Shown here piece after piece: positions 23,935 to 32,507 of a DNA stretch of 55,422 nucleotides. Under the pieces are notes generated by a model. It saw only the letters and a list, made by a program, of their open reading frames with translations, ran no database searches and was not told where the DNA came from. Position numbers and translations under genes: made by a program. The first letter of the stretch is position 1; each line of letters starts with the position of its first letter. Source of the DNA: Bacteroidales bacterium (GTDB taxonomy: Bacteria; Bacteroidota; Bacteroidia; Bacteroidales; WCHB1-69); assembly GCA_017962275.1 (NCBI GenBank), contig JAGCVQ010000060.1, positions 1-55,422 on the forward strand. Reading direction: 5' to 3'.

Positions 23935-25649
23935 CCATTCAGGTTCGTTTTGAACTTCCGTTCCATGGTGGCGAAGCGGTTCAGGTTGCGGCGCGACAGG
24001 ACAATCAGGAAAATCACCGCAAACGCGATAAGCACAATCACCCATTTGGTGAACTTGAAGAAGTTGACCAGGATGGAGAAAACGAAGTAGAAGACAATCA
24101 TGAAGCGGAAGAGGGTCCAGACGATGACGGCCAGCATGTTGGCGCGGTTCTCTTTCACCAAGTTGCGGTAGAGTTCGTGCACTTTCGGGCTGTTGCGGAC
24201 GATGCCGAAGAGGAACGGCGAGATGATCAGCAGCGACCCGGTGGCGCACAATGTGTTGAAACCCCATTGAGGAATCATCTCCACAAATGGCAGCTTTTTG
24301 ATGAAAGGTATCAGTTTCTCGAACAGAAGCCATAGTGTGGCAAACGAAAGCACCGAGAAAACCAGCACATTCGTGATGGTGCTTTTGATGATGCTGCTCC
24401 AATTTTTCTTACCCTCCTTGCTGGCCCCGAAAAGAGCGTACTCGTCCAACGTGGCTTTCGTTTTGGGAGAGAGCTTGCTGTCCAACAGATTGTACACCGG
24501 CGTGGCCAGTTTGATCCAGTAAGGCGTGGTGAAGGTGGTGATGACGGAAGAAGCGATGATCACCGGATAGATGTACGACGGCATCACGCGCTGCGCCACG
24601 GCCACGGAGGCGATGATGAACGCAAATTCGCCAATCTGCGACAAGGTGAAGCCCGACTTGATCGAATCCTCCAAGTTGGCGCCCGCGATAACCGCCGAGG
24701 CAGAACAAACAAACGCCTTGACAACCAGCGTAATAATAACCAATGCGAGAATCAGTTTCCAATACTGCGTTAAAATCTGCGGATCAATCATCATACCCAC
24801 AGAGACGAAGAAGATGGCTGAAAAAAGATTCTTGATACTTTCGGTGAGATGTTCAATGCGCTCATTCTCGTCCGTTTCCGCGAGAATAGAACCGATGACG
24901 AACGCGCCCAAGGCGGAGGAGAACCCCACATTATTGGCAATAATCACCATGGCGAAACAGAGACCGATGGAGATGATGAGCAGGTTTTCATCATTGATGT
25001 ATTTCTTGAACTTCCGCAAAAGCGTGGGTATCAAATAGATGCCGACCACAAACCAAAGAATCAGGAAGAAGACCAACTTCACGATGCTCATCAACATCTC
25101 CTTGCCCGGCATCGAATTCTTACTCGCCGCGACGGTGGAAATCAACACCATCATCACCACGGCCACGATGTCCTGGATGATCAGTACCACCGTGGTAAGG
25201 CTTGCGAACGATTCTCCCTTGAGGTTCATGTCCTCGAAAGCCTTGACGATGATGGCCGTGGAGGACATCGACAGCATACCGCCGAGAAAGATACTCTCCA
25301 TCACGCCCCACCCCATCACAAAGCCGAGCAAAGCGCCCACGCCAATCATGCCGATGATGCCGACAAATGCGGTGATGAAGGCCTTGCTGCCCACCGACAT
25401 CAGTTTCTTGAAGCTGAATTCCAGTCCGACCCCGAACATCATGAAGATGATACCGATTTCGGACCATGCCTCCACATCGGCCATATCGGCCACGGTGGGG
25501 AAAATATGCAGGTGCGGCCCGACCAGGAATCCGGCCACGAGATAGCCCAGCACAAGAGGCTGTTTCAGCAGTTTGAAAATCACGGTCACGACCCCCGCCG
25601 ACGTCAATATCAGCGCCAAATCCGCAACCAACCGTAAGTCTTCTGACAT
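23922..25649 (-). CDS. Cation:proton antiporter (CPA2, KefB-like)
   Basis: A 575-residue membrane protein with about 12 membrane segments in its first 390 residues. The CPA2 signature is seen in VLGYLVAGFLVGPH (about 32-45), MMFGVGLEFSFKKL and MLSMSSTAIIVKAFED. It exchanges Na+ or K+ for protons. The C-terminal part (about 400-575) has four further hydrophobic segments and no recognisable RCK/TrkA nucleotide-binding domain. It is therefore not a canonical KefB/KefC. Ion preference is not deducible. The stop codon lies in a heptamer array, and an AGTGAAC array lies upstream of the start. Confidence 0.85.
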   Translation of the reverse strand: MSEDLRLVADLALILTSAGVVTVIFKLLKQPLVLGYLVAGFLVGPHLHIFPTVADMADVEAWSEIGIIFMMFGVGLEFSFKKLMSVGSKAFITAFVGIIGMIGVGALLGFVMGWGVMESIFLGGMLSMSSTAIIVKAFEDMNLKGESFASLTTVVLIIQDIVAVVMMVLISTVAASKNSMPGKEMLMSIVKLVFFLILWFVVGIYLIPTLLRKFKKYINDENLLIISIGLCFAMVIIANNVGFSSALGAFVIGSILAETDENERIEHLTESIKNLFSAIFFVSVGMMIDPQILTQYWKLILALVIITLVVKAFVCSASAVIAGANLEDSIKSGFTLSQIGEFAFIIASVAVAQRVMPSYIYPVIIASSVITTFTTPYWIKLATPVYNLLDSKLSPKTKATLDEYALFGASKEGKKNWSSIIKSTITNVLVFSVLSFATLWLLFEKLIPFIKKLPFVEMIPQWGFNTLCATGSLLIISPFLFGIVRNSPKVHELYRNLVKENRANMLAVIVWTLFRFMIVFYFVFSILVNFFKFTKWVIVLIAFAVIFLIVLSRRNLNRFATMERKFKTNLNGDNA

Positions 25650-25664
25650 TTATATTTGTATATT

Positions 25665-25692
25665 AGTGAATAGTGAACAGTGATCAGTAATC
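25665..25692. repeat. Heptamer array, AGTGAAC type
   Basis: Units AGTGAAT, AGTGAAC, AGTGATC, AGTAATC, in the 99-nt spacer between the antiporter start and the 5'-nucleotidase end. Confidence 0.85.
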
Positions 25693-25729
25693 AGGTAAAA
25701 GATAGCACGTTGTATACTACGAAAGAAAT

Positions 25730-25771
25730 ATTCTTCATTATGCATTCTTCATTCTTCATTCTGGATTGTCA
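25730..25771. repeat. Heptamer array, ATTCTTC type, encoding the 5'-nucleotidase tail
   Basis: Units ATTCTTC, ATTATGC, ATTCTTC twice, ATTCTGG, ATTGTCA. On the minus strand the array supplies the final codons Q-N-E-E and the TGA stop (25749-25751). Confidence 0.85.
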
Positions 25772-26558
25772 GCACTCCGAAACATTTCCCCCTGTTCGTC
25801 ATCTGACAGATGCGGGTGTTACCGACAACTTTCGGCGGGTTCAGTTCCTCGTGCGAGTGGCCGCCGATAATCACATCTATTTCAGGGACTTGACGAGCGG
25901 TTTCGAAATCATTATCCTTGACTGTGGTATCGACCCCGACATGCGAGAGACAGACGATCAGGTCGCAATTTTGGGCTTTCAGTTCAGCCACCATCTTGCG
26001 GGCGGTCTCCACGGGATCAAGGTAAGTGACCTCGCGGGCGATCTGCGGTGCAACAAAGCCGTCGAGATTCACGCCGAGACCGAAGATGCCGATGCGATGT
26101 CCGCCGCGTTCAATGATGACGTAGGGTTTGACGACCTTGGCCAACTTCTTGTTGGCAAACTGATAGTTGGCGCATACCACAGGAAAATCGGCCGTCTTGA
26201 GGCGGGCGGCAAGGGCTGAACAGCCATTGTCGAACTCGTGGTTGCCCAGCGTGGCGGCATCATAACCCATTGCGTTCATCAGCCGCACCTCCACATAGCC
26301 CTTGAAGAAGTTGAAGTACGGGGTTCCCTGCGAGAAGTCGCCGGCATCAAGCAGCAACGAGTAGGGATTTTCGGCCCGCACCTCGCGGATGGCCGCCTCC
26401 CGCCGCAGGAATCCACCCACATTGATGTCGTCCTTGTACGAATAGGGGTCGATCTGGCTGTGCGTGTCGTTGGTGTGCATAATCACCAGCGGCTGAGCCT
26501 GCACCCAACCAAGCGATAAAACGCTGAGAACGAATATGATTAGTCCAGTTTTTCGCAT
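25749..26558 (-). CDS. Secreted metallophosphatase (5'-nucleotidase/UshA N-terminal domain only)
   Basis: A 269-residue calcineurin-type metallophosphoesterase with a signal peptide (residues 1-22, ending WVQAQ). Metal ligands are visible in IMHTNDTHSQ, LLDAGDFSQGT, GNHEFDNG and GGHSHEE. This is the catalytic domain of UshA/5'-nucleotidases, which release phosphate from nucleotides outside the cytoplasm. The substrate-binding C-terminal domain of UshA is missing. In Bacteroidota it is often a separate adjacent gene, but the next gene here is an acyl-CoA ligase. The last codons (QNEE-stop) come from a heptamer array, so the present C-terminus may be secondary. Confidence 0.85.
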   Translation of the reverse strand: MRKTGLIIFVLSVLSLGWVQAQPLVIMHTNDTHSQIDPYSYKDDINVGGFLRREAAIREVRAENPYSLLLDAGDFSQGTPYFNFFKGYVEVRLMNAMGYDAATLGNHEFDNGCSALAARLKTADFPVVCANYQFANKKLAKVVKPYVIIERGGHRIGIFGLGVNLDGFVAPQIAREVTYLDPVETARKMVAELKAQNCDLIVCLSHVGVDTTVKDNDFETARQVPEIDVIIGGHSHEELNPPKVVGNTRICQMTNRGKCFGVLTIQNEE

Positions 26559-26560
26559 TC

Positions 26561-26602
26561 TTAACTCTTAATTCTAAACTCTAAACCCTAAACTCTAAAC
26601 TA
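26561..26602. repeat. Heptamer array, TAAACTC/TAAACCC type
   Basis: Units TTAACTC, TTAATTC, TAAACTC, TAAACCC, TAAACTC, TAAACTA fill the 46-nt spacer between two minus-strand genes. Relative to these genes the array is G-rich, the orientation otherwise seen at gene 3' ends. Confidence 0.85.
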
Positions 26603-26604
26603 AC

Positions 26605-28260
26605 TTATTTATACAGGAACCTCCGTATCGACCGTTTCGGGGTCTTCGCGAACTCCTGCTCCACGGTCTCGATGGCTGAGATGTGCTCGTATTTGGCCAC
26701 CATCCCATTGATGGTCTCCAAGTTCTGCTGCATCTGCTCCTCCACGGTGATTTTCGACCAATCGAAGGCGGGGTCAGGATAGACAAGTGCCACGACCTTG
26801 CCTTTGCGACCTACCACCACGGTCTCCCCCACCCCGGGCAGCGTGCTCAGTTTGGATTCCAGCTCCTCGGGGTAGATATTCTGCCCGCCGGAGGTGAGGA
26901 TCATCGCCTTGCTGCGCCCCTTGATGTAAAGGTTGCCGTGTTTGTCCATAAGACCGAGGTCGCCGGTGTGCAGCCAGCCCTCGCTATCGATGGCGGCCTG
27001 CGTTGCCTCCTCATTCTTGTAATATCCCTTCATCACGTGCTCGCCACGGAAAAGGATTTCACCGACCTCGCTTCTCGGGTTGGGTGAATTGACCATTATC
27101 TCGTTGCGAGTCACCACCTTGCCACAGGAACCTACTGGTTGCTTGTACCAGTGTTCGTAACTCACCAGCGGACCGGCCTCAGTCATGCCGTAGCCCACCA
27201 CTAACGGGAATTTGATGCGCCGCAGCACTTTCTCCACGCTGGTGTTCAACGCGGCGCCGCCCGTAATCAGCCAAATCAAGTTGCCACCGAAGGCGTTCAT
27301 CAGCTGGCTGTAAATCTTCTTTTCCACAATTTTGCAGAGAATCGGCGTGTTCCACAACGTCTTGACACCCGGTTTTCTCAACGCCGGGAATATCTTTGAA
27401 TGGAAGATTTTCTCAATCACCAACGGCACGGTGAGAATCATGTAGGGTTTCGTCTCGGCGTAGCACTTCAGCAGTGTGGACGGAGTGGGTGTCTTGCCGA
27501 GGAAATAGACATGGCAACCGCCCGCCACTTGGTACAGGAACTCGATGGTCATGCCGAACATGTGGGCCAGCGGCAACATACAGACCTCCGTCCAGCCGGC
27601 GTGGTTGGGAATCTCCTCCTGACTGTACTGCACGTTAGCGGAGATGTTGCGGTAAGTCAGCATCGCACCACGGGGAGCACCCGTGGTGCCGGAGGTGTAG
27701 TTGATAATCATCAGATCATCGAGGTTGTCGGTCGGCAGGTTGATATCCTCGCGCTGCAATCCCCTCGGATAACGCTCGCGGTAGAGATTTCCGTATTGTT
27801 CGTATGCCTTTTCCTGCTGCTCCGTGCGGGCGTACAGCAGCTGGAAGCCGTCGGTGTCGAGCACCAAGTTGACATTCTCAAGATGCTGGACGTCAATGTT
27901 TTTCCAAACGTTTTGACTCACAAACATCGCCTTGGCATCGGAGTGGTTGGTGAGACTTTCGATGTCGGCGGGCGCGAAAGCGTCCATGATGGAGACGATG
28001 ACGCCCCGGTTGGCGGCGATGGCCAGCAGCGACACCGCCCAGTTGGCGCAGTTGCGGCTGCATATCACCACCTTGTCGCCACGCCCTACCCCAGCCTGCT
28101 CCAGCAGGATTTGAAGTTTGAACATCTGCGCGGCCATCTCGCCGTAGGTATAACTTGTGGTGCCGTTATAGTCGGTCAATGCCGGAGCATTCCAGTTTTC
28201 GGGAATCGTCCGGTTATAATAGGTGAAAAAGTGTTGTGTGGGTTTTCCTTCTCGTTTCAT
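26605..28260 (-). CDS. AMP-dependent acyl-CoA ligase (long-chain fatty acid type)
   Basis: A 551-residue ANL-superfamily ligase that activates a fatty acid to acyl-AMP and acyl-CoA. The phosphate-binding loop INYTSGTTGAPRGAML (about 190-205), VGYGMTEAGP (about 355-365), GWLHTGDLG (about 430-438) and KGRSKAMILTSGGQNIYPEEL are visible. The final Lys of the C-terminal lid is in AKTPKRSIRR. Length matches the shorter bacterial long-chain ligases. It is probably cotranscribed with the upstream cdsA (48 nt away) or has its own leader, because its ATG directly follows a C-rich heptamer array. The chain length of its substrate is unknown. Confidence 0.88.
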   Translation of the reverse strand: MKREGKPTQHFFTYYNRTIPENWNAPALTDYNGTTSYTYGEMAAQMFKLQILLEQAGVGRGDKVVICSRNCANWAVSLLAIAANRGVIVSIMDAFAPADIESLTNHSDAKAMFVSQNVWKNIDVQHLENVNLVLDTDGFQLLYARTEQQEKAYEQYGNLYRERYPRGLQREDINLPTDNLDDLMIINYTSGTTGAPRGAMLTYRNISANVQYSQEEIPNHAGWTEVCMLPLAHMFGMTIEFLYQVAGGCHVYFLGKTPTPSTLLKCYAETKPYMILTVPLVIEKIFHSKIFPALRKPGVKTLWNTPILCKIVEKKIYSQLMNAFGGNLIWLITGGAALNTSVEKVLRRIKFPLVVGYGMTEAGPLVSYEHWYKQPVGSCGKVVTRNEIMVNSPNPRSEVGEILFRGEHVMKGYYKNEEATQAAIDSEGWLHTGDLGLMDKHGNLYIKGRSKAMILTSGGQNIYPEELESKLSTLPGVGETVVVGRKGKVVALVYPDPAFDWSKITVEEQMQQNLETINGMVAKYEHISAIETVEQEFAKTPKRSIRRFLYK

Positions 28261-28268
28261 ATTTTAAG

Positions 28269-28296
28269 GTTTATAGTTTATGGGTTAGGGTTTATG
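28269..28296 (-). repeat. Heptamer array, CATAAAC/CCTAACC type, upstream of the ligase
   Basis: Forward units GTTTATA, GTTTATG, GGTTAGG, GTTTATG. Read with the ligase gene they are G-free, CCTAACC-like, and end 8 nt before its ATG. Confidence 0.85.
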
Positions 28297-28308
28297 TGTG
28301 AATGTGTT

Positions 28309-29130
28309 TTATAAGATTGCTGTCAGCCAGAACAGGTATGCGGGGATAGTGGCAACCAGGATGGAATCGACCCGGTCGAGGACGCCGCCGTGGCCGGGGA
28401 TGATGTTTCCGCTGTCCTTCACGCCAGCCATGCGTTTGAACAGTGACTCGACAAGGTCACCCATCAGTCCAAAGACCTGAATGATGAGCGCAAACACAAT
28501 CCACCAAGATATGGGCATTCCCATCATTCGGAAAAACGGAATATACGAAAGCCCTACAGCAAGCCCAATCGTAAACACACAGCTGCAGAGGAATCCTTCC
28601 CATGTTTTGCCCGGAGAGATGTTTGGCGCGAGTTTGTGCTTTCCAAAGAGAGAGCCGAAGACGTATGCAGCAGTGTCAGACATCCAAATCAAGACAAAAA
28701 AGGCCAGTACCGACACTGAATTTTGGGGAATCCAGAGTAAGAAAAGCACACACAAGGGCACTACAATCCACATCTGACCAAAAAAGCCTAATCCAACACG
28801 ACTCATGGACAACTCGCTCTTCGCTATCAGTTCGGGAATAAAAAGGCATACGTATGCAATGCAAAGACCTGCTATCCAAGAAATTGGCGGCAAATTCGGA
28901 AAGGAAACAAACAAAGCATAGAAACTCTCAAAAAGACATAATGCCGCGATAAACCAAAAGGAAAAGTTTTGACGAAGTGTAGGGTCATTGCATAGTTTAT
29001 AGAATTCGTAAAGGCCTACAATAACGAAAAACAATGCCAGCGGCACGGCCACCCATGGGGTGAACACCGCCGTCACCATCAGGGCGACATAGACGATGCC
29101 GGAAGCGGTTCTGATGAGCAGATTACGCAT
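28309..29130 (-). CDS. cdsA: Phosphatidate cytidylyltransferase
   Basis: A 273-residue polytopic inner-membrane enzyme making CDP-diacylglycerol from CTP and phosphatidic acid, the branch point of phospholipid synthesis. The CDS signature near the C-terminus is complete: ESLFKRMAGVKDSG followed by NIIPGHGGVLDRVDS, including the catalytic Asp residues. About eight membrane segments are predicted by eye. The ATG at 29128-29130 (MRNLLIRTASG) is chosen over the longer frame, whose first 50 residues are arginine-rich shadow sequence of the upstream gene. This start overlaps the LUD gene stop by 8 nt, so the two are coupled. Confidence 0.93.
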   Translation of the reverse strand: MRNLLIRTASGIVYVALMVTAVFTPWVAVPLALFFVIVGLYEFYKLCNDPTLRQNFSFWFIAALCLFESFYALFVSFPNLPPISWIAGLCIAYVCLFIPELIAKSELSMSRVGLGFFGQMWIVVPLCVLFLLWIPQNSVSVLAFFVLIWMSDTAAYVFGSLFGKHKLAPNISPGKTWEGFLCSCVFTIGLAVGLSYIPFFRMMGMPISWWIVFALIIQVFGLMGDLVESLFKRMAGVKDSGNIIPGHGGVLDRVDSILVATIPAYLFWLTAIL

Positions 29131-29770
29131 TTTTCGGCGGGTTTTCGTCCAACAGAAGCAGAATGTATCTCGGATTCTGCGGGGTGCGCACCTCCTTGCC
29201 GTTCTCCTTGGGCAGCACGGTCGGGGTGACGAACTCCACGCCGGCCTCCTTGGCGAACTTCTCGTTGCGAACCAGCGCACTTTCGAAGTCGGGCACGATG
29301 TCGCTCATGCGCGAAATCACGATCACGTCTTTGGCGATGTTGCGCATGGAGACGAACCGCGCCACGGGCTGCGTGAAGCCGATGCTCCCCGTGCGGGCCA
29401 CCAACAATGTGGAAAGCACCACCACCGCGTCGATGGGCATGTTCACGGAGATGGCGTTGACATAGTTCATCTGGGCTTGCTCCAAATCCGGACAGAGGTT
29501 GTTGTGGGTGTTCAGCACCACGTTGTACTGCTGGTCTTCGGCCAGCATCTTCAGGAATTTGAGGCGGTCCTGACGGTTGTGGCAGCGCAGGATCTTGCCG
29601 CCGTTGGCCTGGAAATTCTGCCAGAACTCGACCTGCACGTTAGTCATGGGTGCGAGGAACTGCAACGAAGGCTGTCCCTCCTCCTTGTGCTCATGCGAGA
29701 GCGTGCTCTTGCGGATGACGCCCCGGATGTATTCTTTATCGGTGATAAAACTGGATTCGTTATTGCTCAT
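29123..29770 (-). CDS. LUD domain-containing protein
   Basis: A 215-residue cytosolic protein with an LUD fold, the domain shared with LutC/LutB of lactate oxidation. Visible blocks are NGGKILRCHNRQD, GSIGFTQPVARFVSMRN and DVIVISRMSDIVPDFESAL. In Bacteroidota this gene commonly sits between ftsH and cdsA, as here, overlapping ftsH by 11 nt at its start and cdsA by 8 nt at its end. The fixed position suggests a role linked to membrane protein or lipid homeostasis rather than lactate use, but no function is known. No lutA or lutB partner is nearby. Confidence 0.75.
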   Translation of the reverse strand: MSNNESSFITDKEYIRGVIRKSTLSHEHKEEGQPSLQFLAPMTNVQVEFWQNFQANGGKILRCHNRQDRLKFLKMLAEDQQYNVVLNTHNNLCPDLEQAQMNYVNAISVNMPIDAVVVLSTLLVARTGSIGFTQPVARFVSMRNIAKDVIVISRMSDIVPDFESALVRNEKFAKEAGVEFVTPTVLPKENGKEVRTPQNPRYILLLLDENPPKNA

Positions 29771-31880
29771 TTTCTTCTGTGTTCGTGGGGGTGGAGACCT
29801 CTTCTGTGGAAGCGGGTTCGCTCACAGAGGGGGTGTCGGGGTTGGATTCCGTTTTGAAAGGACGGTCACCGAGAATGCGCTGCACGTCTTCGGTGAAAAT
29901 CACCTCACGTTCAAGCAGCAGCTTGGCTAATGTTTCCACCTTCTCGTAGTTGTCCGTCAGAATCTGCTTGGCGCAGGCGTAGGCCTTCTCAATGAGATCA
30001 TGCACCCGTTTGTCAATCTCCTCGGCCGTCTTCTCACTATAGGGTTTGGTCATGTTGTACTCCTGCTGGCCCGTTGAGTCGTAATAACTCACATTGCCGA
30101 TTTTCTCGTCCAGACCGTAATAGACTACCATGGCGTAAGCCTGCTTGCTCACCCGTTCGAGGTCGTTAAGGGCACCCGTGGAGAGTTGGCCGAAGAAAAC
30201 CTCCTCGGCGGCGCGACCGCCTAACGTGGCCGCCATCTCGTCAAAGAGCTGCTCGTAGGTGGTGAGCTGCCGTTCCTCGGGGAGATACCAAGCCGCGCCG
30301 AGGGCCTTGCCACGCGGCACGATAGTGACCTTCACCAACGGGGAGGCATAGCGTAGCATCCAGCTCACGCAGGCGTGACCGGACTCGTGGTACGCGATGG
30401 TTTTCTTCTCTTCGGGGGAAATCACGCTGCCTCTGCGCTCCAAACCGCCGATGATACGATCCACAGCAGCCAAGAAGTCCTCTTTCTCGATCTGCGTCTT
30501 ACTTTGGCGGGCGGCGATCAACGCGGCCTCGTTACAGACATTGGCAATGTCGGCGCCGGAGAAACCCGGAGTCTGCTTCGCGAAGAAGTCCAAATCGACA
30601 TCGGGACCGAGTTTGAGGTTGCGCACGTGGACGCCGAAGATGCCCTTACGTTCGTTCAAATTGGGCAGCTCGACCTGGATTTGGCGGTCGAAACGGCCGG
30701 CACGGAGCAAGGCTCTGTCGAGGATGTCGGCGCGGTTGGTGGCTGCCATGATGATGACACCGGCGTTGGTGCCGAAGCCATCCATCTCTGTAAGTAACTG
30801 GTTCAGAGTGCTTTCGCGCTCATCATTGGCATTCGAGAACGCCCCTTTGCCACGGGCGCGTCCGATGGCGTCAATCTCGTCAATGAAAATGATGCAGGGG
30901 GCTTTCTCCTTGGCGTTGCGGAAGAGGTCGCGCACACGCGAGGCACCCACGCCCACGAACATCTCCACGAAATCGGAGCCCGACATGGAGAAGAACGGGA
31001 CTTTCGCTTCGCCGGCCACAGCCTTGGCCAACAGGGTTTTACCCGTGCCTGGAGGACCGACCAGCAGCACGCCTTTGGGGATCTTACCGCCCAAAACGGT
31101 GTATTTTTGGGGATTTTTCAGGAAATCGACCACCTCCTCAATCTCAAACTTCGCGCCTTCCAGACCGGCCACATCCTTGAACGTGACCAACTGTCCGGTC
31201 TTCTCATCGAACTCTTGCGCCCGCGACTTGCCAATGTTGAAAATGTTGCTGCCGCCGCCAGCGCCACCGAAGGGGCCTCCGCCGTTGCGCATCGAACGCA
31301 TCCAAAAGAAATAGAGGAGAAGAATCAGCAAGAAGGGGAACATCCAAATCAGGAGCTCGAAGCCCCAGCTTTGGGTGTTGTCCTGCTTCATCGGGAAGTC
31401 ATACTCCTTAGCTATGTCGCTGGCCACCAGCGTGCTGTCCTGCGCCAAACGCTCTTGAACGCATTGCTGTTTGACATCCCTGAGATTTTCGTTGTAAACC
31501 TGCAAGTCCGTGACGACCAAATAGTACTGCGGACCTTCGGTGTTTTTGCGGACCTCTTCGTGCACCGCGTTGTGCTCCAAAGCATCGCGTTTCAGAAAGA
31601 CGTTGATGTGCGAGTTTTTCTTCACATACTCCACATGCTCGATGTCCTGATTCTTCACCATCTGGTAGAACTCCATGTCGTTCACCTCCTTGATGGGCTC
31701 GTTGCCGGAGAAGAAATAGATTCCGATCAGCCCTAAGGTGATGGCAAGGTACAGGAACGACCAGTTGAATTTCTTCTTGCCGCCGTTTTTGCTGTCCGCG
31801 TTTTTCATCCCGCCGAAGAAATCCGGCCTGTTTCCGGGCTTTCTGTTGTTATTGTTTGGGTTATTATTATTGTCTGGCAT
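29760..31880 (-). CDS. ftsH: ATP-dependent zinc metalloprotease FtsH
   Basis: A 706-residue membrane-anchored AAA+ protease that degrades misfolded or regulatory membrane and cytosolic proteins. It has an Asn-rich N-terminal stretch (NNNNPNNNN at about 4-12), a first membrane helix at about 40-58, a periplasmic domain, and a second helix at about 175-190. The Walker [19 protein letters not shown] is near residue 275, [12 protein letters not shown] is Walker B, and the zinc motif HESGH is near 497. A glycine-rich run ([13 protein letters not shown]) follows the second helix. The tail after about 680 is acidic and Thr/Ser-rich. It lies between rsfS and the LUD/cdsA genes in one operon. Confidence 0.97.
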   Translation of the reverse strand: MPDNNNNPNNNNRKPGNRPDFFGGMKNADSKNGGKKKFNWSFLYLAITLGLIGIYFFSGNEPIKEVNDMEFYQMVKNQDIEHVEYVKKNSHINVFLKRDALEHNAVHEEVRKNTEGPQYYLVVTDLQVYNENLRDVKQQCVQERLAQDSTLVASDIAKEYDFPMKQDNTQSWGFELLIWMFPFLLILLLYFFWMRSMRNGGGPFGGAGGGSNIFNIGKSRAQEFDEKTGQLVTFKDVAGLEGAKFEIEEVVDFLKNPQKYTVLGGKIPKGVLLVGPPGTGKTLLAKAVAGEAKVPFFSMSGSDFVEMFVGVGASRVRDLFRNAKEKAPCIIFIDEIDAIGRARGKGAFSNANDERESTLNQLLTEMDGFGTNAGVIIMAATNRADILDRALLRAGRFDRQIQVELPNLNERKGIFGVHVRNLKLGPDVDLDFFAKQTPGFSGADIANVCNEAALIAARQSKTQIEKEDFLAAVDRIIGGLERRGSVISPEEKKTIAYHESGHACVSWMLRYASPLVKVTIVPRGKALGAAWYLPEERQLTTYEQLFDEMAATLGGRAAEEVFFGQLSTGALNDLERVSKQAYAMVVYYGLDEKIGNVSYYDSTGQQEYNMTKPYSEKTAEEIDKRVHDLIEKAYACAKQILTDNYEKVETLAKLLLEREVIFTEDVQRILGDRPFKTESNPDTPSVSEPASTEEVSTPTNTEENEQ

Positions 31881-31902
31881 CTGTTTTTACTTTTTATGTC
31901 CC

Positions 31903-31996
31903 CTCACTTTCTATATGCCCCACACTGCGGCTTTCGCCTTGTGTGGGGTTAATTGCACTCCGTGCGTTTTGCCTCTTCGAGGCTGCTTAAGGAATT
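31903..31996 (+). repeat. Family A multi-hairpin repeat, copy 3 (most complete)
   Basis: Three stems in order: CCCCACAC (31918-31925) with GTGTGGGG (31941-31948); GCAC-TCC-GTGC (31955-31965); GCCTC-TTC-GAGGC (31971-31983); then TGCTTAAGGAAT. It lies between ftsH and rsfS, antisense to both. Confidence 0.8.
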
Positions 31997-32022
31997 ACAT
32001 TTTTGAAATGGGGTATCATTCT

Positions 32023-32057
32023 CTTAACCTTGAACTTTGAACCTTGAACTTAGAACT
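32023..32057. repeat. Heptamer array, TTGAACC/TTGAACT type, over the rsfS end
   Basis: Units CTTAACC, TTGAACT, TTGAACC, TTGAACT, TAGAACT. The rsfS stop codon (32050-32052) lies inside. Confidence 0.85.
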
Positions 32058-32430
32058 TCTGAATCTCAGCATCGCCCCAGAGGGATTCGAGCTGGTAGTG
32101 CTCGCGGGCTTCGGGGAGGAAGATGTGGACCAGAATGTTGAAGTAGTCGAGCAGCACCCACTCCTTGTTTTCGAGCCCCTCGACATGCAGCGGCTTGACA
32201 CCGGCAACGCGCTGGGTCTGCTCCTGCACGAAGTCGCAGAGCGTCTCCACATGGGGTTTGGAATTGCCTGTGCAGACGATGAAGTAGTCGAAATAGACGT
32301 GGTTTATCTTCTTCAGGTTGACGCAATGGATATCCACCCCTTGCTTCTCGATCAGGGCTTGTATAATCAACTCTTCCAGGTTCCCTTCGTAGGGAACACC
32401 CTCAAATTTCACTTTTCTCTTTACTGTCAT
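32050..32430 (-). CDS. rsfS: Ribosomal silencing factor RsfS
   Basis: A 126-residue protein of the Iojap/RsfS family, which binds ribosomal protein L14 and keeps the subunits apart when nutrients are scarce. Conserved blocks are DYFIVCTGNSKPHVETLCDFV and GLENKEWVLLDYFNILVHIF (quoted in parts: FIVCTGNSKPHV, EWVLLDYFNILVHIF). The ATG at 32428-32430 is used, because the open frame upstream begins with TTG. A TATTTTTG box at 32453-32460 precedes it. It heads the minus-strand run through ftsH, the LUD gene and cdsA, the usual order in Bacteroidota. Confidence 0.93.
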   Translation of the reverse strand: MTVKRKVKFEGVPYEGNLEELIIQALIEKQGVDIHCVNLKKINHVYFDYFIVCTGNSKPHVETLCDFVQEQTQRVAGVKPLHVEGLENKEWVLLDYFNILVHIFLPEAREHYQLESLWGDAEIQKF

Positions 32431-32452
32431 TATGCTCAATTTAAAACGGTTG

Positions 32453-32480
32453 CAAAAATACGATTTTTTTTATACTTTTG
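32453..32480. promoter_or_regulatory. Divergent promoters: rsfS (minus) and secreted protease (plus)
   Basis: CAAAAATA at 32453-32460 is TATTTTTG on the minus strand; TACTTTTG at 32473-32480 is on the plus strand. The two -7 boxes are only 12 nt apart, back to back, so the upstream regions of the two promoters overlap fully. Confidence 0.65.
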
Positions 32481-32507
32481 CGGCCTTGAATTATATCTAT
32501 TAAAAGT

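Noticed and set aside
29123-29770. LUD protein as LutC of a lactate utilisation operon
   Set aside because: No lutA or lutB genes are present and the ftsH-cdsA position is a separate, recurrent context.
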